A stretch of 28,554 bases of DNA from JAIMBK01 sp040755975 (GCA_040755975.1 JBFLZY010000032.1:1-28554); one strand, 5' to 3'. Positions 6,721-14,567 are shown, counted from the stretch's first letter. The notes: generated from the sequence alone by a model not told the origin. Made by a program: numbers and translations.

Positions 6721-8079
6721 ATGGCCGGAAAAACCCGCTTTTTCTGCCAGGAATGCGGCCACCAGTCTTTTCGCTGGTTGGGCCGCTGCCCTGGCTGCGG
6801 GGCCTGGAATACGCTGGTGGAAGAGGCAGAACATTACCCGGGCAAAAGCGCCCGCACCCAGCCCGGGCCCGTGCAAATCCATTCCCTTGCCGAAGTTGCC
6901 GAGAATGAAGCGCCCGTCTTTCCCACCGGCATCGCGGAGCTGGACCGCGTGCTGGGGGGCGGGGTGGTTCCTGCTTCGCTCGTTTTACTGGGGGGTGATC
7001 CGGGAATCGGCAAGTCCACCCTGCTGCTCCAGGCGGCCGAAAGGGTAAGCAGGACGGGACGGCGGGTTCTCTACGCTTCCGGCGAGGAGTCGCTCCAGCA
7101 GATCAAAAAGAGAGCTTCCCGTTTGCAAATCGCGAGTCCCGAGTTATACCTCGTTTTTGAAACGGAAATCAACCGTCTGGAGCAAACTATTCTCGATTGC
7201 GCTCCCTTCATGGTCATCATTGATTCTATTCAAACCGCCTTGAACAGCGAATTTGCTTCTGCTCCCGGCAGCGTCGGCCAGGTGCGGGAATGTACGGCCC
7301 AGTTAATGCGCCTGGCCAAAAAGCAAGGAGCCAGTATTTTTATAGTTGGTCACGTAACCAAGGAAGGCCTTCTGGCCGGGCCGCGCCATCTCGAGCATAT
7401 TGTCGACACCGTGCTCTACCTGGAAGGGGAAAGGCACCAGTCTTTTCGCCTCCTGCGCGTAATCAAAAACAGGTTCGGCTCGACCAATGAAATTGGCGTT
7501 TTTGAAATGACCGAAAACGGACTGGTGGAAATAAAAAATCCTTCGGCCCTTTTTTTAGGGCAACATTTGCACGGGGCGCTGCCGGGCTCGGTGGTGGTGC
7601 CGACCCTGGAGGGGACCAGGCCGCTGCTGGTAGAAATCCAGGCTCTGGTATCGCCAACGGCATTTGGCACACCCCGGCGCATGACCGCCGGGGTTGATTA
7701 TAACCGGGCGGTTTTAATTGCCGCCGTTTTGGAGAAACGGGCGGGCTGCTGTCTGGGGAGTTTTGACGCTTACGTAAACGCCGTGGGCGGGGTCCGGGTA
7801 ATCGAGCCGGCGGCGGACCTGGGCATCGCTTTGGCGCTGGCGTCCAGTTTACGCGATGTGCCCGTGGACCCGGGGCTGGTGATCATGGGCGAGATCGGCC
7901 TCACCGGGGAAGTAAGGCCTGTCGCCGGCGTACGGAAAAGGCTTAAGGAGGCGGCCCAGCTGGGTTTTGCGCGCTGTCTTTTGCCCGCCGCCGATCTGCT
8001 CCGGGTGAACGCTGCCGAAGCGGGGATCGAAATGATCGGTGTGGAAACGCTGCCGGAAGCAATTGCGAAAGTTTTATAG
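6721..8079 (+). CDS. radA: DNA repair protein RadA
   Basis: A 452-residue RadA (Sms). It has an N-terminal C4 zinc finger (CQECG at about residue 10 and CPGCG at about 24), a RecA-like ATPase with Walker A GGDPGIGKST (about 91-100) and a Walker B-like MVIIDSIQT, the RadA-specific KNRFGS motif (about 250), and a Lon-type C-terminal domain without the catalytic serine-lysine pair (about 290-450). RadA promotes branch migration in homologous recombination. The SD GGGGAGG precedes ATG 6721. Sixteen nucleotides separate it from disA. Confidence 0.97.
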   Translation: MAGKTRFFCQECGHQSFRWLGRCPGCGAWNTLVEEAEHYPGKSARTQPGPVQIHSLAEVAENEAPVFPTGIAELDRVLGGGVVPASLVLLGGDPGIGKSTLLLQAAERVSRTGRRVLYASGEESLQQIKKRASRLQIASPELYLVFETEINRLEQTILDCAPFMVIIDSIQTALNSEFASAPGSVGQVRECTAQLMRLAKKQGASIFIVGHVTKEGLLAGPRHLEHIVDTVLYLEGERHQSFRLLRVIKNRFGSTNEIGVFEMTENGLVEIKNPSALFLGQHLHGALPGSVVVPTLEGTRPLLVEIQALVSPTAFGTPRRMTAGVDYNRAVLIAAVLEKRAGCCLGSFDAYVNAVGGVRVIEPAADLGIALALASSLRDVPVDPGLVIMGEIGLTGEVRPVAGVRKRLKEAAQLGFARCLLPAADLLRVNAAEAGIEMIGVETLPEAIAKVL

Positions 8080-8095
8080 GAGTGGGGAGTTAGCC

Positions 8096-9172
8096 TTGAG
8101 AGAAGATAGAACGGAAGACAGATTGATGAAGATGCTGCGCGCCGTGGCTCCCGGCACCCCGTTGCGGGAAGGGCTGGAAAATATTTTAAGGGCCAACACG
8201 GGCGCCTTGATTGTTCTGGGCGATGGTCCGGAGGTAATGGAGATCGCCGAGGGCGGTTTTGCCGTCAACGCCGAATTCACCCCCGCCAATTTGTACGAAC
8301 TGGCCAAAATGGACGGGGCCATTATTTTAAGTGCGGACGCCAAACGTATTTTAGCCGCTAACACGCAACTGATCCCCAACCTGAGCATCCCTTCCACCGA
8401 AACGGGTATCCGGCACCGCACGGCGGAGCGGGTGGCCAGGCAGACGAACGCCCTGGTTATTTCCATTTCGCAGCGCCGCAGCGTGGTGACGATTTACAAG
8501 GGAAATTTGAAATACGTCTTGCGCGATCTGGGAGTTATTCTGGCCAAGGCCAACCAGGCCGTCCAGACCCTGGAAAAATACCGCACCGTTCTGGACAAAG
8601 TGATTACCGACCTGGGCATTTTGGAGTTTGAGGACGCCGTTACCCTTTTTGATGTGGCCAGGGCGATTCAGCGCGTCGACATGGTCATGCGGGTGGTCGG
8701 CGAGATCGAGAGATACGTCAGCGAATTGGGCACGGAGGGCCGTTTGATCACCATGCAGATGGAGGAACTGGTGACCAACGTCGAGCCGGAGGGATTATTG
8801 ATTATCCAGGATTACGCCATTGCGGGGGAAGACAAGACTCCGCAACAGATTCTGGCGATGATTAACAGCTGGCCGGCGGAAGACCTGCTGGATCTCACGC
8901 TTATTGCCCGCGCACTCGGTTATCCCGGAAATTCCAATATCTTAGACCACAGCGTTTATCCCCGCGGTTACCGCATTTTAAATCAAATTCCCCGCCTTCC
9001 TCTGCCGGTGATTGAAAATATGGTCAGGCAGTTTGGCACGCTGAAAAACATTTTAAAGGCAACCATCCAGGAGCTGGACGACGTGGAGGGCATCGGCGAA
9101 GCCCGGGCGCGCTCCATTAAAGAAGGCCTGGCCCATTACCGCGAGCAGCTCTACCAGGAAAGACATATTTGA
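8096..9172 (+). CDS. disA: DNA integrity scanning diadenylate cyclase DisA
   Basis: A 358-residue DisA that makes c-di-AMP from two ATP. The N-terminal DAC domain shows MDGAIILS (DGA motif, near residue 77) and TGIRHRTAERVARQT (RHR motif, near 108). A helical spine follows (about 150-280), and a C-terminal helix-hairpin-helix DNA-binding region (DDVEGIGEARARSIKEGL) lies near 325-345. TTG 8096 is chosen: it is preceded by GGGGAG and gives the family N-terminus and length. A longer open frame upstream would overlap radA and adds no conserved residues. The radA-disA pairing is standard in Firmicutes; RadA restrains DisA activity in B. subtilis. Confidence 0.96.
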   Translation: MREDRTEDRLMKMLRAVAPGTPLREGLENILRANTGALIVLGDGPEVMEIAEGGFAVNAEFTPANLYELAKMDGAIILSADAKRILAANTQLIPNLSIPSTETGIRHRTAERVARQTNALVISISQRRSVVTIYKGNLKYVLRDLGVILAKANQAVQTLEKYRTVLDKVITDLGILEFEDAVTLFDVARAIQRVDMVMRVVGEIERYVSELGTEGRLITMQMEELVTNVEPEGLLIIQDYAIAGEDKTPQQILAMINSWPAEDLLDLTLIARALGYPGNSNILDHSVYPRGYRILNQIPRLPLPVIENMVRQFGTLKNILKATIQELDDVEGIGEARARSIKEGLAHYREQLYQERHI

Positions 9173-9174
9173 AT

Positions 9175-9573
9175 CTAAGCAAGGTTGTAAATGCCGAGTA
9201 TTTTTAGTTGCTTTTGTTCTTTCAGGAGGATGTCGTAGAGGTTTAAGTCAAGAAGGTTGCATAAGGCGGCGAGGTAGAAAAGCAAGCGTCCAATAGCGGT
9301 TTCCACGGCGTCGCGACAATCGTCGCACATTTCCCCAAGCAGGTGAGAGTCAAGAAATTTTTTTAAGTCGGCGAGAGAAACGTCGGAGGGAATTTCTTTT
9401 TTTCCGGCCTGAATTTTCAAACAACCACAGCCAGTTACCGTTCTGATCACAACTCTGTTTAGTCTGGCGTTTGCCTCTTGAATCTGGGAGAGGACGTCCA
9501 GCACGCTCCGGTTGCAGATAAGCACTTCGGAAACCGTGTTTTGAAAGTCGTCGTAGATAAAGTTTTTGATCAA
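9175..9573 (-). CDS. Conserved clostridial protein, DUF1573-labelled type, function unknown
   Basis: A 132-residue, probably cytosolic and largely helical protein. Visible features are an N-terminal MIKNFIYDDFQNTVSEVL, a TGCGC cysteine motif near residues 48-52, CDDC near 82-85, and a C-terminal LCNLLDLNLYDILLKEQ. I recall similar proteins beside disA in clostridia carrying the DUF1573 label, with C-terminal sequence reminiscent of small all-alpha NTP-pyrophosphohydrolase-like proteins. Neither gives a function, and the label is from memory. The start is TTG 9573 after GAGGGGTGGAG. It converges on disA with 2 nt between stops and has its own promoter at 9612-9641. Confidence 0.75.
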   Translation of the reverse strand: MIKNFIYDDFQNTVSEVLICNRSVLDVLSQIQEANARLNRVVIRTVTGCGCLKIQAGKKEIPSDVSLADLKKFLDSHLLGEMCDDCRDAVETAIGRLLFYLAALCNLLDLNLYDILLKEQKQLKILGIYNLA

Positions 9574-9611
9574 AACGGCTCCACCCCTCGTCTAAATTTG
9601 TACTTGCTGTA

Positions 9612-9641
9612 ATTATACAAGGGGGGTGCTTGTCCTGTCAA
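9612..9641 (-). promoter_or_regulatory. Sigma-A promoter for the minus-strand gene at 9175-9573
   Basis: Read on the minus strand: TTGACA (9641-9636), an 18-nt spacer, then TATAAT (9617-9612), about 39 nt before the TTG start. Confidence 0.75.
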
Positions 9642-9696
9642 ATGTTTTGCGCGAGTCAAGGGGGAAATGAAAAAGTTGGGGAATAAAAATTAGATA

Positions 9697-9764
9697 TTGA
9701 CACCAGTTGTCAGGTATGATAAAATCTTCGTTTATTTGACAAAGGTAATAAAATATGTTATAGT
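9697..9764 (+). promoter_or_regulatory. Two tandem sigma-A promoters for carD
   Basis: Upstream promoter: TTGACA (9697-9702), 17 nt, TAAAAT (9720-9725). Downstream promoter: TTGACA (9736-9741), 17 nt, TATAGT (9759-9764). Both have consensus -35 boxes and ideal spacing. A small inverted repeat GACA..TGTC (9699-9711) overlaps the first -35 and could be an operator. Tandem TTTAGTTA(G/A) direct repeats follow at about 9776-9797, between the second -10 and carD. Confidence 0.8.
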
Positions 9765-9811
9765 AGTAGCGGCAGTTTAGTTAGGGAAGTTTAGTTAAAG
9801 GGGGTCCGGCG

Positions 9812-10288
9812 TTGTTTAAGGTAGGCGATCGGGTTGTGTACCCTATGCACGGGGCAGGCATTATTGAAGCCATTGAGGAGAAGGAAGTGCTGGGCGAAAG
9901 GAAGCAGTATTACGTTTTACACTTCCCGGTAGGCGACATGAAGGTCATGATTCCCTGTGCGACCTGCAAAGAAGCAGGCCTGCGGGAAGTGATCGGCAAG
10001 GATGGGGTACAAAAGGTATTCCGGATCCTCAAAGAAAATGGTTCCACCATGTCGTCCAACTGGAACCGGCGCTACCGTGCCAACCTGGAAAAAATTAAAA
10101 CAGGGGATATTTACGAAGTGGCCGAAGTGGTCCGCAATCTTATCCAGCGCGAAAAAGAAAAAGGCCTGTCCTCCGGGGAAAGAAAAATGCTCCAGAACGC
10201 CCGCCAGATTCTCGTCAGCGAACTGGCCCTGGCCATCGAAACGGAGGAAGAAAAAGCAAAATTGCTCGTTGATGACGCTTTGGCCTGA
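9812..10288 (+). CDS. CarD/CdnL family transcription regulator
   Basis: A 158-residue CarD_CdnL_TRCF-type protein. The N-terminal Tudor-like RNA-polymerase-interaction domain is MFKVGDRVVYPMHGAGIIEA and following (residues 1-65). The rest is helical, as in CdnL, including NRRYRANLEKIKTGD and a C-terminal ARQILVSELALAIETEEEKA. Members bind the RNA polymerase beta subunit and steady promoter open complexes. TTG 9812 follows AAGGGGGT and begins exactly at the domain, so the unusual start codon is well supported. Two strong promoters precede the gene and a terminator follows it. Confidence 0.93.
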   Translation: MFKVGDRVVYPMHGAGIIEAIEEKEVLGERKQYYVLHFPVGDMKVMIPCATCKEAGLREVIGKDGVQKVFRILKENGSTMSSNWNRRYRANLEKIKTGDIYEVAEVVRNLIQREKEKGLSSGERKMLQNARQILVSELALAIETEEEKAKLLVDDALA

Positions 10289-10300
10289 GCTATTCAGCAG

Positions 10301-10330
10301 TACGTCGGGTTACCGGCGTATATTTTTTTA
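10301..10330 (+). terminator. Rho-independent terminator after carD
   Basis: TACGTCGG (10301-10308), loop GTTA, CCGGCGTA (10313-10320), then TATTTTTTTA. Confidence 0.88.
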
Positions 10331-10358
10331 TAAAAGGCAAATTTCGCCAATTTTTAGG

Positions 10359-10388
10359 TTGAATTGTATACCGGCTTGGCCATATAAT
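10359..10388 (+). promoter_or_regulatory. Sigma-A promoter of the PIN/TRAM-ispD operon
   Basis: TTGAAT (10359-10364), an 18-nt spacer, TATAAT (10383-10388), 31 nt before the ATG at 10419. Confidence 0.7.
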
Positions 10389-10418
10389 ATAAGTTAAGTT
10401 GAAGGGGGAGGTGAAGAA

Positions 10419-11561
10419 ATGGTTAAAAAAATTATTTTTTTTGTTTTGGTGATTGGGTTTGCGCTGGCCGGATTTTACGGCGCGTTTCAATTTTTTCAGA
10501 CCGGGATTATCTCCATTCCCGCCAGTTGGGCTCAGCTGCGGATCGGTATTCTGGCTTTGGGCTCTTTAATCGGGATCGTTGCCGGGTTATTGCTGGCGCC
10601 GTTGATCATCCGGGGGGCCGGCGTACTGACTGCTTTTCTCGAACAGTTCCTGCAAAAAACCCCGCTCCAGGATCTGTTCATGGGAGCGGCGGGTTTGATT
10701 GTCGGTCTTATTATCGCTAATTTATTAAGCCCGATCTTATTCGTTATGGGTCTTCTGGGCAAAGTCGCCTGGGTGCTGCTGACCATCTTGCTTGGTTACC
10801 TGGGCGTCAGCATCGCGGTCAAGAAAAAAGAAGAAATTATCGGCTTGTTTGGAAACCTGCGCCTGGGCAAAGAAAAAACTTTCAAGGGAGAGAAAAAGCA
10901 GGGCGACCGTTTTAAGGTTCTCGACACAAGCGTGATCATTGACGGCCGGATTGCTGACTTGTGCGAAAGCGGCTTTATCGAGGGGACGCTGCTGGTGCCG
11001 GCCTTCGTTTTAGAAGAGTTGCGGCACATTGCCGACTCGGAAGATGTTTTAAAGCGCAACCGCGGACGGCGCGGCCTGGATATATTAAACGGTATGCGCA
11101 AGAGCACGAAGGTAAAGGTGCAGATCTACGACAATGCCCGCGGGCTTGAAGAAACGGGCGAGGTCGATACGAAACTGGTCAAAATGGCGCAGCGGCTCGG
11201 CGCCAAAATCATTACCAACGACTTCAACCTCAATAAAGTGGCCGAACTGCACGGTGTGGGGGTGCTCAATATCAACGAGCTGGCCAACGCCGTCAAGCCC
11301 GTGGTGCTGCCTGGCGAGGAAATGCAGGTCCAGGTCATCAAAGACGGCAAGGAAACGGGCCAGGGAATTGCCTACCTTGACGACGGCACCATGATCGTCG
11401 TCGACGGCGGGAAAAGGTACATCGGGCAAAGCATCAACGTTCTGGTCACCAGCGTTTTGCAAACGGCAGCCGGGCGGATGATTTTTGCCAAGCCGCGGCT
11501 GCCGGAACGGCGCGATGAACACGCCGGAACCAGGTACGACGAGGTTAACGCAGTTGGTTAG
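10419..11561 (+). CDS. yacL: PIN/TRAM domain membrane protein (YacL family)
   Basis: A 380-residue protein. Four hydrophobic segments lie at about residues 4-26, 38-62, 82-100 and 103-130, then a cytosolic PIN domain: VLDTSVIIDGRIAD (about 168), an acidic LEELRHIAD, and ITNDFNLNKVAELHGVGVLN (about 266). A C-terminal TRAM domain (about 300-365, GKETGQGIAYLDDGTMIVVD) follows. PIN acidic residues suggest a metal-dependent RNase, and TRAM suggests RNA binding; the substrate is unknown. The position between carD/disA and ispD is typical in Firmicutes. The SD GGGGGAGG precedes the ATG. Its 3' end overlaps ispD. Confidence 0.93.
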   Translation: MVKKIIFFVLVIGFALAGFYGAFQFFQTGIISIPASWAQLRIGILALGSLIGIVAGLLLAPLIIRGAGVLTAFLEQFLQKTPLQDLFMGAAGLIVGLIIANLLSPILFVMGLLGKVAWVLLTILLGYLGVSIAVKKKEEIIGLFGNLRLGKEKTFKGEKKQGDRFKVLDTSVIIDGRIADLCESGFIEGTLLVPAFVLEELRHIADSEDVLKRNRGRRGLDILNGMRKSTKVKVQIYDNARGLEETGEVDTKLVKMAQRLGAKIITNDFNLNKVAELHGVGVLNINELANAVKPVVLPGEEMQVQVIKDGKETGQGIAYLDDGTMIVVDGGKRYIGQSINVLVTSVLQTAAGRMIFAKPRLPERRDEHAGTRYDEVNAVG

Positions 11562-12261
11562 GGCTGTGGTGGTGGCCGCCGGCCGGAGCAGGCGGATGGG
11601 GGAGGGGATTGATAAGCTATTGCTACCCCTGGCCGGGCGGCCCGTCCTGGCCCATTCCCTGGCCGTCCTGGACGAATCCTCCTGGATCACCGAGTATGTC
11701 CTGGTGGTTAATACGCAGCAGGTAGCAAAATTTTTCGGGCTGGCCCGTGAGCAGTGGGGCTGCCGTAAGCTGGCCGGCGTTGTTCCCGGAGGGGAAACGC
11801 GCCGGGATTCGGTCTGGGAAGGGCTTAACGCTTTGCCGGAAGATACGCGGATTGTCGTCGTTCACGACGGCGCGCGCCCTTTTCTGCGCACCGGGTTTGT
11901 GGATCGGGTGGTTGCGGAGGCGGCGCGCTGGGGCGCCGCCACGCTGGCCGTTCCCGTCAGGGATACCGTGAAAAAGGTTGGCGCCGGCGGGTTCGTTTTA
12001 AATACCATTCCTCGGGAAACCCTCTGGCTTACTCAGACCCCCCAGGCCTTTTCCTTTCCCCTGCTGCGGGAAGCCCACCACAAGGCGAGGACAGAGCAAA
12101 TAGCGGCTACGGATGACGCTTCTCTGGTAGAGGTGCTGGGCCGCCAGGTCAAGGTGGTGGAAGGCTCGTATCTGAACATCAAAATTACCACACCTGAAGA
12201 TATGGTTTTGGCCCGGGCGATCGCGGCGCAGGTTGCGCAAGGTAAAGGCACAAAGGCATAA
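11515..12261 (+). CDS. ispD: 2-C-methyl-D-erythritol 4-phosphate cytidylyltransferase IspD
   Basis: This is the third MEP-pathway enzyme, joining CTP and MEP to give CDP-ME. The nucleotide-binding signature AAGRSRRMGEGIDKLLLPLA lies near the N-terminus. Other motifs are GGETRRDSVWEGL, VVHDGARPF, TLAVPVRDTVKKV, TQTPQAF, ATDDASLVE and NIKITTPEDM, a complete family set. The start is uncertain. ATG 11515 gives 248 residues but has a weak SD and lies 47 nt inside yacL. TTG 11554 (after GAGGTTAACGCAG, overlapping the yacL stop by 8 nt) gives 235 residues, closer to family length. ispF follows after a terminator and an inserted repeat. Confidence 0.95.
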   Translation: MNTPEPGTTRLTQLVRAVVVAAGRSRRMGEGIDKLLLPLAGRPVLAHSLAVLDESSWITEYVLVVNTQQVAKFFGLAREQWGCRKLAGVVPGGETRRDSVWEGLNALPEDTRIVVVHDGARPFLRTGFVDRVVAEAARWGAATLAVPVRDTVKKVGAGGFVLNTIPRETLWLTQTPQAFSFPLLREAHHKARTEQIAATDDASLVEVLGRQVKVVEGSYLNIKITTPEDMVLARAIAAQVAQGKGTKA

Positions 12262-12291
12262 GGTAAAGAGCCTTTGTGCCTGATATTTTTT
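12246..12291 (+). terminator. Rho-independent terminator overlapping the end of ispD
   Basis: AGGCACAAAGGC (12246-12257) pairs with GCCTTTGTGCCT (12270-12281), followed by GATATTTTTT. The ispD stop codon lies in the loop. Confidence 0.8.
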
Positions 12292-12633
12292 GAAGGAGTT
12301 CCTCATGGGAACGTTCGTTTCCACCATAAAGAGTGAAAAACCACCGGCTTGCCGTCCGTTTTGCCAGGAGCGACATATGCGAAGGGCCCGGTAACGAGAC
12401 ACGGGGCAGGTGAGGTAAACGAACCGGCAGGGCGAAACGCGCAGATACCACTATTCAGAAATGCTGAGAGTAATCGTGTTGGACCCCGGTAAAGTTAAAA
12501 AACTAACCTCTCGCGCGCATTTTGCAGCGCTGCCTGGTTCGCTCCGAACCAAGCCGCTGTCTCGTCGGCCCGAAGCATCGGAGCGACGGCAAAATCACGG
12601 CAAGCCGGGATCTATTTTCGAGGGAGTTCCTCA
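12283..12633 (+). repeat. Dispersed structured repeat, copy 2 (between ispD and ispF)
   Basis: About 350 bp, clearly homologous to 1371-1710 throughout, with small differences. Landmarks are ATGGGAACGTTCGT, CTTGCCGTCCGTTTTGCCAG, GAGCGACATATGCGAAGG, CGCGCAGATACCACTAT, the hairpin TGGTTC/GAACCA, CGTCGGCCCGAAGCATCGGA and CTATTTTCGAGGGAG. An exact 11-bp direct repeat GGAGTTCCTCA lies at 12295-12305 and 12623-12633, as if the insertion duplicated its target. It separates ispD from ispF, which are normally adjacent. Confidence 0.87.
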
Positions 12634-12652
12634 GGAGGGGGCGGAACGAGTA

Positions 12653-13132
12653 ATGCGGGTTGGTTTTGGCTACGACGCTCACCGGCTGGTTGGCAGGCGA
12701 AAGCTCATTTTAGGAGGCGTGGAGGTTCCTTTTGAAAAGGGGCTGGCCGGCCACTCCGACGCCGACGTTTTAACCCATGCCATCATTGACGCCCTTTTGG
12801 GGGCGGCGGGAGCGGGCGATATCGGCCGGCATTTTCCGGATACGGATGACCGGTATAAAAACATTTCCAGCCTCATTTTATTGCACGCGGTGGGTCGCCT
12901 GCTGAAAGAGCGGCGGCTGGAGATAATCAATATTGATGCGTTAGTCGTGGCCCAGGCGCCGAAACTGGCCGGTTATTTGCCGGCCATGGAAGAAGCGATC
13001 ACCCGCACCCTGGGCATTTCCGAGGGAAAAGTAAATATTAAAGCCACCACCACCGAGGGCCTCGGCTTCACCGGTTCCGGGGAGGGTATGGCCGCCTACG
13101 CGGTAGCGGCGTTGCAGGAGATGCAGGAGTGA
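12653..13132 (+). CDS. ispF: 2-C-methyl-D-erythritol 2,4-cyclodiphosphate synthase IspF
   Basis: A 159-residue enzyme that cyclises CDP-ME 2-phosphate to MEcPP. Signatures are GFGYDAHRLV (Asp and His zinc ligands, residues 4-13), LAGHSDADVLTHAIIDALLG (about 34-53), DIGRHFPDTD (about 59-68), and the C-terminal KATTTEGLGFTGSGEGMAAY. Length and all motifs are normal. ATG 12653 follows TCAGGAGGGGGCGG. An open frame extends upstream to 12461, but that part is the repeat element, so the longer start is rejected. ispF probably needs its own promoter, since ispD ends in a terminator. Confidence 0.96.
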   Translation: MRVGFGYDAHRLVGRRKLILGGVEVPFEKGLAGHSDADVLTHAIIDALLGAAGAGDIGRHFPDTDDRYKNISSLILLHAVGRLLKERRLEIINIDALVVAQAPKLAGYLPAMEEAITRTLGISEGKVNIKATTTEGLGFTGSGEGMAAYAVAALQEMQE

Positions 13133-13142
13133 TTTCTTCGTG

Positions 13143-13886
13143 TTAAGATGAGATCCGGATTACTTCGTCAACCAGCAGGGGCATGATTTCTTCGGCCGGG
13201 CCCCGTAAAAAAATATCCGAAGAAAGCGCCCGTTCAGGGTTTACTTCGATGATCCTGGCGCCCGCGCGGCGGGCAAGGTACGGGATGCTGGCGGCCGGCT
13301 CCACTACGGCGGAGGTGCCGATCACCAGCGCCACCCGGCAGTTATGGGCTTCTTCGTGTGAGCGGGACAGGGCCGCCCAGGGAATCGGTTCGCCGAAAAA
13401 GACCGCGTCGGGTTTTAAAACGCCCCCGCAGCGGCAGTGAGGGGGTAGGGGATCTAAAATTACCTCTTCATTTGGATATTTATTCCCGCACTTTAAACAA
13501 ACCACCTGCCGGTTGTTCCCGTGAAATTCAATGACGTTGGTATTCCCGGCTTCCTGGTGCAGGCCGTCCACATTTTGGGTAATGACGGCGCGCAGGTACC
13601 CCAGTTGTTCCAGCCTGGCCAGGGCAAGATGGGCGGGGTTCGGGCGCGCCTGCTGGATAACGTCTTTAAATTCTTTTAACATTTGCCAGACCTTGGCGGG
13701 ATTCTGCCGGAACGCCTCAATAGTGGCGTACTCTTCCGGATCGTATTTTTCCCAAAGCCCTCCCATCCCCCTAAACGCCGGGATGCCGCTGGCCACGGAA
13801 ATGCCTGCACCGGTCAGGGCGATGGTGCTGTTTTTGACGGCAACGATTTCCATCGCCGCGCTGCTTAAGAGCATGGATCTGTCCAT
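13143..13886 (-). CDS. NAD-dependent protein deacylase, sirtuin (CobB type)
   Basis: A 247-residue Sir2 protein. The NAD pocket GAGISVASGIPAFRGMGGLW lies at residues 27-46, TQNVDGLHQEAG near 103-114, with catalytic His in EFHGNNR near 121. Zinc ligands are CLKCG and a second pair in CRCGG (about 130-154). KPDAVFFGE, GTSAVVEPA and IEVNPE follow. It removes acyl groups from lysines using NAD+. ATG 13886 is used; an internal ATG (residue 12) is also possible and closer to the domain. It is the last gene of the minus-strand operon, 17 nt after the thioredoxin-like gene, and ends 10 nt from ispF (convergent). Confidence 0.93.
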   Translation of the reverse strand: MDRSMLLSSAAMEIVAVKNSTIALTGAGISVASGIPAFRGMGGLWEKYDPEEYATIEAFRQNPAKVWQMLKEFKDVIQQARPNPAHLALARLEQLGYLRAVITQNVDGLHQEAGNTNVIEFHGNNRQVVCLKCGNKYPNEEVILDPLPPHCRCGGVLKPDAVFFGEPIPWAALSRSHEEAHNCRVALVIGTSAVVEPAASIPYLARRAGARIIEVNPERALSSDIFLRGPAEEIMPLLVDEVIRISS

Positions 13887-13903
13887 CTTTTTTCACCTTC
13901 TCT

Positions 13904-14506
13904 TCATGATTTTTTCGTTACCCAGTCCTCCAGGTCGGCCAGCGAATTTTTGCCCCACCCAACAAAACTATGTTCGATGATGCCTTTCTCGTTGATTAAA
14001 AAGTCGGTAGGTATCCCTCTTACCTGGTACAGTTTGCCGGCTGTAAATTCGCTGTCCAGAAGGACGTTAACGGCAAGGTTATTTTTGCTTAAAAATTTTT
14101 TTAATTCCCCCGGGGGATCGCTCGAAACAAGGAGCAGTTCAAAATTATTTTGCCGCCATTTTTCCAGGTTTGGTTGCAACTGCAACACTTCCGTCACGCA
14201 GGGCCCTCACCCGCCGGAAAAAAAGAGCAGGGCTACTTTTTTGCCTTGAAAATCTTCTGGAAAAGCAACTTTTTTGTTGCTATTCAACTCGGGAAGTTTA
14301 AAGGAGGGGGCCTTTTCCCCGGGCTGCGGCCCCGGGGCGGGAGGTCCGAACCGGGCGCCGGCAGCCTTTTCTTTGGTTATTGTTTCTTTGGTTATTTCCG
14401 GAGAGGTTTCCCCGGTCTTTTCAGCGGGCGCTTTTTGTCCGCCGCAGCCGGCGATGAGAAGCAGGGCCAGCGCAAGGGCAAAGAACGCGGTAATTTTTCC
14501 GGGCAT
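13904..14506 (-). CDS. Selenocysteine-containing TlpA/thioredoxin-like lipoprotein (UGA at residue 100)
   Basis: Read through one in-frame UGA (14209-14207), this is a 200-residue extracytoplasmic thioredoxin-fold protein. It begins MPGKITAFFALALALLLIAG with C21, a lipoprotein signal and lipobox, after AAAGGAG. A Pro/Lys/Glu-rich linker follows (about 24-60). The AhpC/TlpA-type fold starts at PGEKAPSFKLPELNS (about 61), VALLFFSGG is the strand before the active site, and then U-G-P-C (100-103). TEVLQLQPNLEKW and the cis-proline motif VRGIPTDFLINEKGIIEHSF complete it. In homologs the UGA position is the first cysteine of CXXC. Both sides are in one frame with no stop before 13906, so a pseudogene is unlikely. 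A SECIS-like stem-loop follows the UGA. A standard gene caller would split it into two ORFs. Confidence 0.85.
14180..14206 (-). promoter_or_regulatory. Candidate bacterial SECIS element
   Basis: Directly after the UGA on the minus strand comes GGGCC, then CTGCGTGAC (14201-14193), loop GGAA (14192-14189), and GTGTTGCAG (14188-14180). Pairs are C-G, U-A, G-C, C-G, G-U, two mismatches, A-U, C-G. The apical loop begins with G, as in bacterial SECIS models. The loop lies 14 nt after the UGA, at the short end of the usual range as I recall it. Functional only if SelB recognises it. Confidence 0.5.
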
Positions 14507-14567
14507 TTTTAACTGACTCCTTTCCTCGCCAAAAACAGATTTTTGCCTGCCTTTCGTCTGCCGTCGC

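Noticed and set aside
12461..12652. N-terminal extension of ispF
   Set aside because: The extension is translated repeat element; the canonical IspF start with a good SD is at 12653.
13904..14197. A separate gene beginning at GTG 14197 (MTEVLQ...)
   Set aside because: It is in frame with the upstream lipoprotein half, has no SD, and begins inside the thioredoxin active site. A single Sec-containing protein explains both parts better.
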